Below, one piece after another: positions 41,783-50,827 of a stretch of DNA of 64,000 nt; the first letter of the stretch is position 1, and each line of letters begins with the position of its first letter. Position numbers and translations under genes: made by a program. Location: NCBI GenBank assembly GCA_034007705.1, contig JAVEQK010000016.1, positions 6,196 to 70,195 on the forward strand, in the 5' to 3' direction. The DNA is from UBA10518 sp022837185. GTDB taxonomy: Bacteria > Desulfobacterota > Desulfobulbia > Desulfobulbales > Desulfobulbaceae. The notes under the pieces are model-generated. The model had not been told where the DNA came from. It ran no database searches and saw only the letters and a program-made list of their open reading frames with translations.

Positions 41783-44278
41783 ATGAAACTGAACAGGCGC
41801 GAGTTTATCAAGGCCAATGCCGCCGCAGCCGCCGCCGCGGTCGTCGGCGCCCACCTTCCGGCCGCCCAGGCATACGCAAAGGGACAGGACTCAATCCGCT
41901 GGGACAAGGCCCCCTGCCGCTTCTGCGGCGTCGGCTGCAGCGTCCTGGTCGGCACCAGGGACGGCCGGGTGGTCGCCACCCAGGGCGACCCGGATGCTCC
42001 GGTGAACAGGGGCCTGAACTGCATCAAGGGATACTTCCTGGCCAAGATCATGTACGGCAAGGACCGGGTCACCACCCCCCTGCTGCGCAAAAAAGACGGC
42101 AAGTATGACAAGAACGGGGAATTCGCCCCGGTCTCCTGGGACGAAGCCTTCACGGTCATGGCGGAGAAATACAAGGAGGCCATCCGCACCGGCGGCCCCA
42201 CCACCGTCGGCATGTTCGGCTCCGGCCAGTGGACCGTGTGGGAAGGGTATGCGGCCGCCAAACTGTACAAGGCCGGATTCCGCTCCAACAATATCGATCC
42301 CAACGCCCGGCACTGCATGGCCTCCGCCGTGGCGGCCTTCATGCGGACCTTCGGCATCGACGAGCCCATGGGCTGCTACGACGACCTCGAGCATGCCGAC
42401 GCCTTTGTCCTGTGGGGCGCCAACATGGCCGAAGCCCACCCCATCCTCTGGTCGCGCCTGACCAACCGCCGCCTGACGGCAAACCATGTCAAGGTGGCCG
42501 TGCTCTCCACCTTCACCAACCGCTGTTTCGAACTCGCCGACCTGGGCATGATCTTCAAGCCCCACACCGACCTGGTCCTCCTCAACTACATTGCCAATCA
42601 CATCATCCAGGCGGGCAAGGTCAACGAGGAGTTCGTCAGGCAGCACGTCAACTTCCGCATCGGCAACACCGACATCGGCTACGGCCTGCGCCCCGACAAT
42701 CCGCTGGAAGTCCAGGCCAAGAACGCCAAGACGCCCGACGACCAGGGCGGTTCCCGCGAAGCCGCCTTTGAGGAGTACGCCCGGTTCGTTTCCGAATACA
42801 CCCTGGACAAGGCCCATGAAATGTCCGGCGTCCCCAAAAAGGACCTGGAAGCCCTGGCCGAAATCTACGCGGACCCGAAAACCAAGGTGGTCTCCTACTG
42901 GACCATGGGGTTCAACCAGCACACCCGCGGCACCTGGGTCAACAACCTGGTGTACAACGTCCACCTGCTGACCGGCAAGATCTCGGAGCCGGGCAACGGA
43001 CCCTTCTCCCTGACCGGCCAGCCGTCGGCCTGCGGCACGGCCCGCGAGGTGGGCACCTTCGCCCACCGGCTGCCGGCCGACATGGTGGTCAACAACAAGG
43101 AGCACCGGGACAGGACGGAAAAAATCTGGCAGGTGCCCGAAGGGACCATCCCGGACAAGCCGGGCTACCATGCCGTGCTGCAGAACCGGATGCTGAAGGA
43201 CGGCAAGCTCAACGTCTACTGGGTCATGTGCAACAACAACATGCAGGCCGGACCCAATGTCAACGGGGAAATGTATCCCGGCTACCGGAATCCGAAAAAC
43301 TTCATCATCGTCTCCGACCCTTATCCGACGGTCACCGCCATGGCCGCCGACCTCATCCTGCCGACGGCGATGTGGGTGGAAAAGGAAGGCGCCTACGGCA
43401 ACGCCGAGCGCCGTACCCAGTTCTTCCGCCAGCAGATCAAGGCCCCGGGTGAGTCGCGGAGCGATCTCTGGCAGCTGGTGGAATTCTCCAAATACTTCAA
43501 GACGGACGAGGTCTGGCCGGCGGAGCTGCTCGACAGCAACCCCGCCTACAGGGGCAAGACCCTCTTTGACGTGCTCTTTGCCAACGACCGGATCAACAAA
43601 TTCCCGTTGACCGACCTGCAGAAGGGCTACGACAACGATGAATCGACCCATTTCGGCTTCTACCTGCAGAAAGGCATCTACGAGGAATATGCCTCGTTCG
43701 GCCGCGGCAAGGCCCATGACCTTGCCCCCTTTGACATGTACCACCAGTCCCGCGGCCTGCGCTGGCCCATCGTGGACGGCAAGGAAACCCTGTGGCGGTT
43801 CCGGGAAGGATACGACCCCTACGTCAAGCAGGGGGAAGGGATCCGCTTCTACGGTAAACCGGACGGCCGGGCCGTCATTTTCGCGCTGCCCTACGAGCCG
43901 CCGGCCGAATCGCCGGACCGGGAATACGACCTGTGGCTGTGCACCGGCCGGATACTGGAGCACTGGCACTCCGGCTCCATGACCACGAGGGTGCCGGAGT
44001 TGTACCGGGCCGTGCCCGATGCAGTGGTCTTCATGCATCCCGATGACGCGAAAAAGCGGGGCCTGCAGCGCGGCCAGATGGCCAGAATCGCCTCCCGCCG
44101 CGGCGAGATAACCTGCCCGGTGGAAACCATGGGCCGCAACAAAATGCCGGAGGGCATGGTGTTCATCCCCTTCTTTGACGCGGGCCGTCTGGTCAACAAG
44201 CTGACCCTTGACGCCACCTGCCCGATCTCCAAGGAAACGGACTTCAAAAAATGCGCGGTCAGGGTCAGCAAGGCATGA
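41783..44278 (+). CDS. napA: Periplasmic nitrate reductase catalytic subunit NapA
   Basis: 831 residues. The Tat signal carries NRREFIK with an Ala-rich h-region ending at AQAYA. The 4Fe-4S ligands are Cys 45, 48, 52 and 80 (CRFCGVGCSV, then NRGLNC). Cys 178 in NARHCMAS is the molybdenum ligand of bis-MGD nitrate reductases. VLWGANMAEAHPILWSRLTN and FNQHTRGTWVNNL are typical NapA blocks. GRILEHWHSGSMTTRVPEL belongs to the C-terminal MGD-binding domain. It reduces nitrate to nitrite in the periplasm. Cotranscribed with napF, D, G, H and B under a sigma-54 promoter. Formate dehydrogenase and Nas are excluded by the NapD partner and the motif set. Confidence 0.97.
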   Translation: MKLNRREFIKANAAAAAAAVVGAHLPAAQAYAKGQDSIRWDKAPCRFCGVGCSVLVGTRDGRVVATQGDPDAPVNRGLNCIKGYFLAKIMYGKDRVTTPLLRKKDGKYDKNGEFAPVSWDEAFTVMAEKYKEAIRTGGPTTVGMFGSGQWTVWEGYAAAKLYKAGFRSNNIDPNARHCMASAVAAFMRTFGIDEPMGCYDDLEHADAFVLWGANMAEAHPILWSRLTNRRLTANHVKVAVLSTFTNRCFELADLGMIFKPHTDLVLLNYIANHIIQAGKVNEEFVRQHVNFRIGNTDIGYGLRPDNPLEVQAKNAKTPDDQGGSREAAFEEYARFVSEYTLDKAHEMSGVPKKDLEALAEIYADPKTKVVSYWTMGFNQHTRGTWVNNLVYNVHLLTGKISEPGNGPFSLTGQPSACGTAREVGTFAHRLPADMVVNNKEHRDRTEKIWQVPEGTIPDKPGYHAVLQNRMLKDGKLNVYWVMCNNNMQAGPNVNGEMYPGYRNPKNFIIVSDPYPTVTAMAADLILPTAMWVEKEGAYGNAERRTQFFRQQIKAPGESRSDLWQLVEFSKYFKTDEVWPAELLDSNPAYRGKTLFDVLFANDRINKFPLTDLQKGYDNDESTHFGFYLQKGIYEEYASFGRGKAHDLAPFDMYHQSRGLRWPIVDGKETLWRFREGYDPYVKQGEGIRFYGKPDGRAVIFALPYEPPAESPDREYDLWLCTGRILEHWHSGSMTTRVPELYRAVPDAVVFMHPDDAKKRGLQRGQMARIASRRGEITCPVETMGRNKMPEGMVFIPFFDAGRLVNKLTLDATCPISKETDFKKCAVRVSKA

Positions 44279-44321
44279 ACACCGGGCAGGCCGAAACCGG
44301 AACGTAAAATAACGGGATACA

Positions 44322-45095
44322 GTGAACGGACAACACAATACCAGCGGCGGCGGCCAACCAAAGGAACCGGCCCGGCGGCGGTTTCTCGCCGAAACCCTGA
44401 GCGCCGCCGCCGGCGCCCTGGTGCTGGCGGCAAGCCTCGGGCTGTACCAGCGATCCGCCGGGGCCCTGCCGGCTTACGCCTGCCGGCCGCCGGGGGCTCT
44501 GCCCGAGAAGCAGTTCCTCGGCGCCTGTCTGCGCTGCGGCCAGTGCGTCCGCGGCTGCCCCTATGATGTCCTGCACCTGGCCGCACCGGGGGGGGAAATC
44601 CCCACCGGCACCCCCTATTTCGTTGCCCGGGAAAACCCCTGCCGGATGTGCGAGGACATCCCCTGCCTGAAAGCCTGCCCGTCCGGCGCCCTGAACAGGA
44701 GCCTGGCGACGGTTTACGAGTCAAGGATGGGACTGGCTGTCCTCCTGGATCACGAAAACTGCCTCAACCATCTCGGACTGCGCTGCGATGTCTGCTACCG
44801 TGCCTGCCCGCTCATTGACCAGGCCATCACCCTCGAGGTCCAGGTCAACCGGCGCAGCGGCGTCCACACCCTGTTCATCCCCACGGTCCATTCCGACCAC
44901 TGCACCGGCTGCGGCATGTGCGAACACGCCTGCGTGCTGGACAACGCAGCCATCAAGGTGCTGCCCCTCAGCCAGGCCCGGGGCGAACTGGGCAAGCACT
45001 ACCGTCTCGGCTGGGAGGAACAGGAAAAGGCCGGCGGCTCCCTTATCCCCGAACAGTTGAAACTTCCTGTCCGGCGGCCGGAGGAACTGCCATGA
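44322..45095 (+). CDS. napG: Periplasmic Fe-S protein NapG
   Basis: 257 residues from a GTG start (44322), no ATG available upstream of the signal. Twin arginines in ARRRFLAET precede an Ala/Leu-rich h-region, so export is by Tat. Four 4Fe-4S sets are visible: CLRCGQCVRGCPY (about 67), CRMCEDIPCLKACPS (about 107), the group around CDVCYRACPL (about 156) and CTGCGMCEHACVL (about 198). NapG works with membrane NapH to pass quinol electrons toward NapA. It overlaps napH by four bases. With napC missing from the operon, NapGH is the obvious quinol route here. Confidence 0.93.
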   Translation: MNGQHNTSGGGQPKEPARRRFLAETLSAAAGALVLAASLGLYQRSAGALPAYACRPPGALPEKQFLGACLRCGQCVRGCPYDVLHLAAPGGEIPTGTPYFVARENPCRMCEDIPCLKACPSGALNRSLATVYESRMGLAVLLDHENCLNHLGLRCDVCYRACPLIDQAITLEVQVNRRSGVHTLFIPTVHSDHCTGCGMCEHACVLDNAAIKVLPLSQARGELGKHYRLGWEEQEKAGGSLIPEQLKLPVRRPEELP

Positions 45096-45934
45096 CGGCC
45101 CGCATACCCGGCAGGGAGGCAATCCGGAAGAAAGGCATGGTGCGGGCCGCCAAGTGGCTGGCGCTCCGGCGCATATCGCAGCTGGCCATTCTCCTGCTGT
45201 TCCTGCTCGGGCCGTTGGCCGGCGTCTGGATCGTCAGGGGCAGCTTCTCCGCCAGCATGACCCTTGATGTTCTGCCCCTCACCGATCCGCTGACCGCCCT
45301 GCAGTCCCTGCTGGCCGGCCATACCCTCGGCGCCACCGCCCTGATCGGCGCTCTGATTGTCGCGGTCTTCTACCTGCTCGTCGGCGGGCGGGCCTACTGC
45401 AGCTGGGCCTGTCCGGTCAACCTGGTGACCGACGCCGCCGCCTGGCTGGGCCGGCGTCTGGATCTGAAAAAAAGCATCGGCTTCAACAATACGGTCCGCT
45501 ACTGGCTGCTCGGCTTCATTCTGCTGCTGGCACCCCTGACCGGCGCCGTTGTCTGGGAATGGGTCAACCCGGTGACCATCCTGCAGCGCGGCCTGCTGTT
45601 CGGCATCGGCCTGGGCTGGGCAGTGGTGGCGGCCATCTTCCTCTTTGACCTGCTGGTCGTCCGCCGCGGCTGGTGCGGACACCTGTGCCCGGTCGGCGCC
45701 CTCTACAGCCTGCCGGGGTTCCTGTCTCTCCTGCGGGTCAGGGCCGCCCGCCGCGAGCAGTGCACGGACTGCATGGACTGCTACAGCGTCTGTCCCGAAC
45801 CGCAGGTCATCCGCCCGGCCCTCAAGGGAGAGGCCAGCGGCTCCCCGGTCATATTATCCGGCAACTGCACAAACTGCGGGCGATGCATCGACATCTGCCC
45901 CGAGAATGTCTTTCAATTTTCGCAACGATTCTAA
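45092..45934 (+). CDS. napH: Membrane Fe-S quinol dehydrogenase NapH
   Basis: 280 residues from the ATG at 45092 that overlaps the napG stop. Four transmembrane segments are clear (ISQLAILLLFLLGPLAGVWI; LIGALIVAVFYLLVGG; WLLGFILLLAPLTGAVVWEW; GLGWAVVAAIFLFDLLVV). The paired CxxxCP motifs CSWACPVNLV and CGHLCPVGAL lie at the membrane face, and two C-terminal 4Fe-4S sets are CTDCMDCYSVCPEP and CTNCGRCIDICPENV. It oxidises menaquinol and hands electrons to NapG. An upstream in-frame ATG at 44918 lies within napG and is not the start. Confidence 0.94.
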   Translation: MTARIPGREAIRKKGMVRAAKWLALRRISQLAILLLFLLGPLAGVWIVRGSFSASMTLDVLPLTDPLTALQSLLAGHTLGATALIGALIVAVFYLLVGGRAYCSWACPVNLVTDAAAWLGRRLDLKKSIGFNNTVRYWLLGFILLLAPLTGAVVWEWVNPVTILQRGLLFGIGLGWAVVAAIFLFDLLVVRRGWCGHLCPVGALYSLPGFLSLLRVRAARREQCTDCMDCYSVCPEPQVIRPALKGEASGSPVILSGNCTNCGRCIDICPENVFQFSQRF

Positions 45935-45946
45935 GGAGGGAACGGT

Positions 45947-46369
45947 ATGAAGAAAATAGTATGGGCTCTCTTTCTGCTGCTCTGTGCCGCCAGCTTTGCC
46001 GCCGCCGCTTGGGCTTCAACGGATACAGCCGCCAAGGGAAAAGCGGAACTGCCCTCCGGGACAGCGCCGGCTGCGGGGCTGGACTGGAAGGACGAACAAT
46101 CGGCCATTCCCAGGACCTTTGTCCATCAGCCGCCCCTGATCCCCCATGCGATTCATGAATACGAGACAACGACCTCGCGCAACGACTGCCTCGATTGTCA
46201 TCGAACCGGTGATGACGCCCAGGCTGCTCCGCCCCACGAAAGCCATTACCTGGACCGGGACGGGAAAGCCGGGGAAACGGTCGCGGCCCAGTGGTATTTC
46301 TGCACCCAGTGCCATGTGGGACAGGTCGACGCCAAGCCGCTGATCGAGAACACATTTCAGGGCAAATAA
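45947..46369 (+). CDS. napB: Diheme cytochrome c subunit NapB
   Basis: 140 residues with a signal peptide ending at AAAAWA. Two heme sites, CLDCH (about residue 81) and CTQCH (about 121), plus distal His candidates in HESHY and PPLIPHAIHEYE, match NapB. It is the electron-entry subunit bound to NapA. AAGGAGGGAACGGT precedes the ATG, 12 bases after napH. It closes the napFDAGHB operon; no napC follows. The stop is 82 bases from the convergent AI-2E-type transporter, and no strong intrinsic terminator is visible between them. Confidence 0.93.
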   Translation: MKKIVWALFLLLCAASFAAAAWASTDTAAKGKAELPSGTAPAAGLDWKDEQSAIPRTFVHQPPLIPHAIHEYETTTSRNDCLDCHRTGDDAQAAPPHESHYLDRDGKAGETVAAQWYFCTQCHVGQVDAKPLIENTFQGK

Positions 46370-46451
46370 AACCTCTCCCTGCCCGCATTCCAGGGCGCAG
46401 GGCGTTGCCGGCCGGAGAAGCTGAACGGAGCTGCCACCGGCCCGGGGGCTG

Positions 46452-47627
46452 TTATTCCGGCGGACTTTCCTCCTCCCCCGGGTCATCCTGCCCCCGGGCC
46501 GGCTGGACATTGAACTCCCGGATGAAAATTTCCCACACCGCCACAAACACCACTGCGGTCAAGGGGCCGAGCACGAAGCCGTTCATGCCGAACAGCACGA
46601 AGCCGCCGAGGGTCGAGAGCAGAACGAGGTAATCGGGCAGCTTGGTGTCGCGCCCGACGAGGAGGGGGCGAAGGATATTGTCGGCCAGGCCGATGACCCC
46701 CGCGCCGAACACAACCAGAATCACCCCCTGCACCACTTGGCCGACGGCAAACAGGTAGACGGCCACCGGACCCCAGATCAGGCCGGCCCCGACGACGGGG
46801 ATCAGCGAAAGCAGGGTCATGATCACCCCCCAGAGCACGGCGCCCTGGATGCCCAGCAGCCAGAAGATGATGCCGCCCAGCGCTCCCTGGACCATGGCGA
46901 CCACCAGATTGCCCTTGACCGTGGCGCGGGTCACTTCGGCGAGTTTGTCGAAAAGCAGTTGCTCCCGCTCATCCCCCAGCGGCAGGGCGCGGACCAGCAG
47001 CCTGACCAGGCCGGGTCCGTCGCGCAGCATGAAAAACGCCACGTAGAGCATCAGGGCGAGGCTGATCAGGAACTGCATGGTGCTCTGGCCGAACTGCGCG
47101 GCATTCTGCGCGATGTAGCGGCTGACCGTGATGGCCGCCCCGGATAGCTCCGCCTTGACCTTGTCGATGTCCACGTTGAAGCGGTCCAGGAAGTCCTGGA
47201 CCACCGGGAAGGACTGTTTGATCGGGTCGATGAAGTCTCCGGGGTCGAGTGCCCCGCTCTGCAGGCGCTGATAGAGGGCCGCGCCCTCCCGGACAAACGA
47301 ACCGACCACGAACAGCGTCGGGACAATGCCGATGAGCAGGCAGGCGGCAAGCGTCGTCAGGGCCGCCAGGCTGGGGCTTCCCCAGAGCCTGCTCAGGCGG
47401 GAATGCAGCGGGTAGAACAGCAGGGCGATGACGCAGGCCCAGAAAATTGAGCCGAAAAACGGTTTGAGCAGGTAGAGGAACAGCAGCGACACCAGGGCGA
47501 GGATGAAAAGAAAGGAGCGCTGCTCCAGTCTTGCATGGTCATCCCGCCCCCGGTGCACATACTGCGAACCATCCGCCGGTTCAACCGGCCGGCCGGGGAG
47601 TGTCCCCTTCTCCTTGTCATTCGCCAT
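46452..47627 (-). CDS. AI-2E/PerM family membrane transporter (UPF0118)
   Basis: 391 residues from the ATG at 47625-47627, which follows GGAGGAGAGGGGACCA. About eight transmembrane segments: FLFILALVSLLFLYLLKPFF and FWACVIALLFYPLHSRLSRL at the start, VVAMVQGALGGIIFWLLGIQ and MTLLSLIPVVGAGLIWGPVA in the second half. The latter contains the family signature P-x-G. PSLAALTTLAACLLIGIVPT also fits. E. coli relatives include TqsA (AI-2 export), PerM and YdiK; substrates are mostly unknown and some homologues are Na+/H+ exchangers. Convergent to nap; not obviously linked to it. Confidence 0.85.
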   Translation of the reverse strand: MANDKEKGTLPGRPVEPADGSQYVHRGRDDHARLEQRSFLFILALVSLLFLYLLKPFFGSIFWACVIALLFYPLHSRLSRLWGSPSLAALTTLAACLLIGIVPTLFVVGSFVREGAALYQRLQSGALDPGDFIDPIKQSFPVVQDFLDRFNVDIDKVKAELSGAAITVSRYIAQNAAQFGQSTMQFLISLALMLYVAFFMLRDGPGLVRLLVRALPLGDEREQLLFDKLAEVTRATVKGNLVVAMVQGALGGIIFWLLGIQGAVLWGVIMTLLSLIPVVGAGLIWGPVAVYLFAVGQVVQGVILVVFGAGVIGLADNILRPLLVGRDTKLPDYLVLLSTLGGFVLFGMNGFVLGPLTAVVFVAVWEIFIREFNVQPARGQDDPGEEESPPE

Positions 47628-47798
47628 TGGTCCCCTCTCCTCCTGATTCCCGACCCGTTCACCACATCCTGTGCCAGGCAAACGGCAACCGCCTGATATG
47701 GTTCAGCAGGAGTTTACCCTCCGATACCCTTCATGTAAATGAACATAACCGGAAACAGCAGCCTGGCGGCAACCTTCTGCGGGACCGGCAGCCTCCGG

Positions 47799-48776
47799 CT
47801 ACAGGATTTCCCTGACCGCCGCCACCAGCTTCTCCTCGTCGGGGATATAAAAGCGCTCCAGGGGCGGGCTGGCCGGCACCGGGATATCCGGGCCGGTCAC
47901 GCGCCGCAGCGGGGCTTTCAGGGCGGCAAAGGCCTCTTCCATCACCACCGCCGCCACCTCTCCTCCAAAACCCCCGGTGCGCGTGGCCTCATGCAGCACG
48001 ACCAGACGGCCGGTCTTGCGCACCGAGGCCAGGATGGTCTCCTTGTCCAGCGGCGACAGGGTCCGCAGATCGACGATTTCCAGTTCAATGCCCTCCCCGG
48101 CCAGTTGCTCGGCCGCCTTTTCGGCCACCTGCAGCATCTTGGACCAGGTCACAACGGTGACATCGCCGCCTGCCCGCTTGACATCGGCCCTGCCGATGGG
48201 GATCAGGTACTCCTCCTCCGGCACCGGTCCCGGCGCGAAATACAGCTTCATGTCTTCGATGAAAATCACCGGGTTGGGATCCCGGACGGCAGACTTGAGA
48301 AGTCCCTTGGCATCGGCCGGGGTGGAGGGCATGACCACCTTCAGGCCCGGGCAGTGGGCAACCCAGGCCTCCAGGTTGTGGGAGTGCTGGCACCCGGCGC
48401 CGAAACCGGCGCCGGACTTCATCCGCACCACCAGGGGAAAAGAGGACTTGCCGCCGGACAGGTAGCGCAACTTGGCGGCATGATTGACAATCATGTCCGA
48501 GGCGAGGGTGAAAAAGGGGTTGAACATGATCTCGATCACCGGCTTGAGACCGGCCTCGGCCGCCCCCACCGCCAGACCGGCGATGGCAGCCTCCGAAACC
48601 GGCGTGTCCCTGACCCGGCCCGGGCCGAACGCCTCCAGAAGCCCGGAGGTGGGGAGCATCGGACTGTCATGAATACTCACACCGACGCCTTCGCCGGCAA
48701 GAAAGACATCGGGGTCCCGGGTCATCTCTTCCCGCAGGGCCTGGTTCAATGCCTGCCCCATCCCTAAATGCTGCAT
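47799..48776 (-). CDS. Thiamine-diphosphate 2-oxoacid/acetoin dehydrogenase E1, beta subunit
   Basis: 325 residues with the transketolase pyrimidine domain (FLAGEGVGVSIHDSPML; VSEAAIAGLAVGAAEAG, whose Glu activates the cofactor) and the C-terminal transketolase-C domain (EIVDLRTLSPLDKETI; VVLHEATRTGGFGGEVAAV). The blocks HSHNLEAWVAHCPGLKVVMP and PSTPADAKGLLKSAVRDPNP are closest to acetoin dehydrogenase E1-beta (AcoB-like), though pyruvate cannot be excluded. It lies 39 bases after the alpha subunit on the same strand. No E2 acyltransferase gene occurs in the window, so the pair must use a distant E2 or act without one. Confidence 0.85.
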   Translation of the reverse strand: MQHLGMGQALNQALREEMTRDPDVFLAGEGVGVSIHDSPMLPTSGLLEAFGPGRVRDTPVSEAAIAGLAVGAAEAGLKPVIEIMFNPFFTLASDMIVNHAAKLRYLSGGKSSFPLVVRMKSGAGFGAGCQHSHNLEAWVAHCPGLKVVMPSTPADAKGLLKSAVRDPNPVIFIEDMKLYFAPGPVPEEEYLIPIGRADVKRAGGDVTVVTWSKMLQVAEKAAEQLAGEGIELEIVDLRTLSPLDKETILASVRKTGRLVVLHEATRTGGFGGEVAAVVMEEAFAALKAPLRRVTGPDIPVPASPPLERFYIPDEEKLVAAVREIL

Positions 48777-48815
48777 GGTCCTGCTCCTTTCATTCGCAAA
48801 TCTTTTCCTCCGCCT

Positions 48816-49778
48816 TCAGGCAAAAACATCCTCCAGGGCCTCATGGGGCTCGGGATAGGGGCTCTCTTCCGCAAAGCGGATGGCCTCCCGAACCGTCTCA
48901 CCGATTTCGCTCTCCATTGCCTGCAGTTCGTCCGCGCTGATGAGCCCCTCGGCGAGCATATCGCCGCGCAGTTTCGGGATGGGACACATGGCCTGCCATC
49001 GCTCGATCTCTTCCCTGGGCTGGTAGAGCTGCAGGTCGCTTTCGCCATGGCCCCGCCAGCGATAGGTCTTGTATTCAATGAGCGTCGGCCCCTTGCCGGC
49101 CAGGGCGCGCTCCCTGGCGTCCACTGCCGACATGTACACCGCCAGGGCGTCATTGCCGTCCACCACCACCCCCGGCATGGCGTAGCCGGCCGCCCGGTCG
49201 GCGATGTTCTCCGCCCTGGTATGCTGTTCATAGCTCTGGGCCCCGGCGTACAGATTGTTTTCGCACACAAAGATCACCGGCAGTTCCCAGACGCTTGCAA
49301 GATTCAAGGCCTCGTGAAAGGAGCCCTCGTTGGCCGCGCCGTCCCCGATAAAACAGACGGTGACGCATTTCTCCCCCCGGTACTGCTGGGCAAAGGCCCT
49401 GCCCACGGCAATGGGCGGCCCCCCTCCGACCACGGTCGTCGTGCACGGGGCGTTGATCTCAGGCACCGCCAGATGCAGCGTGCCGCTTTTGCCTTTATTG
49501 CAGCCGGTCCGCTTGCCGAAGATTTCCGCCATCAGCGCTTTCGGGTCCGCCCCCTTGGCCAGCAGGTGTGCGTGGCTGCGGTGATTGGTGAAGATCACGT
49601 CCTCCGGCTGCAGGGCGGCGCACACTCCCGCGCCCACCGCCTCCTGTCCTGTGCACAGGATCATCATGCCGTGGATCTTGCCCTCGATTTTGCACAGTTC
49701 CGTCAGCGCTTCCTCGAACCTGCGGGACAGCAGCAGCGCCCGGAGCATTTCCAGCTTCTTTTCCCTGGATATCTGCAT
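48816..49778 (-). CDS. Thiamine-diphosphate 2-oxoacid/acetoin dehydrogenase E1, alpha subunit
   Basis: 320 residues. The ThDP motif is complete: CFIGDGAANEGSFHEALNLA followed by ASVWELPVIFVCENN (GDG...NN). GKIHGMMILCTGQEAVGAG and FTNHRSHAHLLAKGAD are standard E1-alpha blocks; HLAVPEINAPCTTTVVGGG resembles acetoin dehydrogenase AcoA. A GGAGG precedes the ATG. The phosphorylation-loop region WRGHGESD is intact. Upstream at 49870 is a 38-bp element shared with the DUF169 gene, which probably holds its promoter. Substrate assignment (acetoin versus pyruvate or another 2-oxoacid) is by resemblance only. Confidence 0.85.
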   Translation of the reverse strand: MQISREKKLEMLRALLLSRRFEEALTELCKIEGKIHGMMILCTGQEAVGAGVCAALQPEDVIFTNHRSHAHLLAKGADPKALMAEIFGKRTGCNKGKSGTLHLAVPEINAPCTTTVVGGGPPIAVGRAFAQQYRGEKCVTVCFIGDGAANEGSFHEALNLASVWELPVIFVCENNLYAGAQSYEQHTRAENIADRAAGYAMPGVVVDGNDALAVYMSAVDARERALAGKGPTLIEYKTYRWRGHGESDLQLYQPREEIERWQAMCPIPKLRGDMLAEGLISADELQAMESEIGETVREAIRFAEESPYPEPHEALEDVFA

Positions 49779-49869
49779 CGGTCCTCCTTTTTGCCGGCAA
49801 CGGACTTTTCAACAATGCCGCCGGGATGTCCGACCAGCTTCCTGGCGGAACACCCTGCTCATAATTCCT

Positions 49870-49907
49870 ATTTTACGGTTTATTGACCTTTCTCCAACAT
49901 GTTTTTT
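49870..49907 (-). promoter_or_regulatory. Conserved promoter/operator element, copy A (E1-alpha gene)
   Basis: On the minus strand, TTGGAG (plus 49892-49897), 16 bases, TAAAAT (plus 49870-49875), 86 bases ahead of the E1-alpha start. The 38-bp block matches copy B at 53372-53407 at 32 aligned positions, including the common core TACGGTTTAT on the plus strand. The similarity extends beyond -35/-10 boxes, so a shared regulator site is likely. Confidence 0.6.
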
Positions 49908-50088
49908 TCAATTATCCTGTTTTTGTCGCGCATCCCCTCCAGTCCCGCGCCGTCGACCTTCCGGCGGGCCGATGATGCCGGAAAAGCATGATCCCCTGAA
50001 AACTGCGGATCGTCACCGGCGGGAAATCAAGTGACTTTTTCCATGGCATTGCGCCGCGGGGCAAAACGATAAAACCGGTAAAAGGAAC

Positions 50089-50118
50089 TTGTTTTTTTGC
50101 GGAAAAATAAAATATAAT
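50089..50118 (+). promoter_or_regulatory. Sigma-70-type promoter of the NrfH-octaheme pair
   Basis: TTGTTT at 50089-50094, 18-base spacer, perfect TATAAT at 50113-50118, about 90 bases before the ATG at 50213. No sigma-54 consensus or GTTACC dyad is visible in 49908-50212, in contrast to nap. Confidence 0.55.
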
Positions 50119-50212
50119 TTTTACATGAAATAATAATTTCGGATGCGGCCTGTCGAGTACTGAAAAATCCAATTTTACCCCATCCCAAATCAAAACAATG
50201 CAGGGAGGGCCT

Positions 50213-50770
50213 ATGAAAAAAGTGCTTACTCCTCTTGTCTGGGTAGTGGTGGGTATTGTCGCGGGGTTTCCGCTCTTCAGCCTCACCTATTACACCATGG
50301 TCCGCACATCCACCCCTCTCTTCTGCGCAACATGTCATGAAATCCAGCCTGCTTACGATGCCTGGAAAACCTCGTCCCATGTGAATAACGGACAGGGCTT
50401 TGTGGCTGACTGCATGGACTGTCATCTGCCGCCGCCGCACGAGACCTTCAATTTTTTTTATGCCAAGACTCTGCACGGTCTCAAGGATATTTACGTTCAT
50501 TTTCGGCAAGGGGCGGAGGCCTACGACAGGAGTGTCAACCGGGAGAAAGCCTATGCGTCGATGCACAATTCCCAGTGCCAGAAATGCCACCGCAACATTC
50601 TTTACATGCCCTACAATCGGGGAGCCATGCTGGCCCACCGGACAGTTATGTACCCGCGGCCCGGCTACGAGAAAAAATGTGTTGACTGCCACCGTAATCT
50701 GGTCCACGTGGACCGGCCGGCTTACAACTACAGGAAAGACTACGGTTCATACCGGGCGACACGAATATGA
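50213..50770 (+). CDS. NapC/NrfH-type tetraheme quinol dehydrogenase
   Basis: 185 residues from the ATG at 50213, following AGGGAGG. A single N-terminal anchor (VLTPLVWVVVGIVAGFPLFS) carries a small periplasmic domain with four heme motifs: CATCH, CMDCH, CQKCH and CVDCH. Size and one-anchor/four-heme layout fit NrfH and short NapC/NirT proteins, which oxidise menaquinol and feed a periplasmic reductase. Its partner is clearly the octaheme protein 57 bases downstream, and it might also serve NapAB, whose operon has no napC. The NrfH or NapC label cannot be settled by eye. Confidence 0.88.
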   Translation: MKKVLTPLVWVVVGIVAGFPLFSLTYYTMVRTSTPLFCATCHEIQPAYDAWKTSSHVNNGQGFVADCMDCHLPPPHETFNFFYAKTLHGLKDIYVHFRQGAEAYDRSVNREKAYASMHNSQCQKCHRNILYMPYNRGAMLAHRTVMYPRPGYEKKCVDCHRNLVHVDRPAYNYRKDYGSYRATRI

Positions 50771-50827
50771 ATACGGTTAACGGAAGCTCAATTTTGTCAT
50801 AAATTGAACTGATGGGGGGAGCAAATT

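Noticed and set aside
41891..44338. Very long open frame on the minus strand across napA
   Set aside because: It is antisense to a certain gene (napA) whose codon bias keeps the complement open; the translation has no domain pattern.
50020..50212. Possible sigma-54 promoter before the NrfH-octaheme pair (CATGGCATTGCG)
   Set aside because: TGGCA and TTGC are not separated by the required spacer; a better sigma-70-like pair occurs at 50089-50118.
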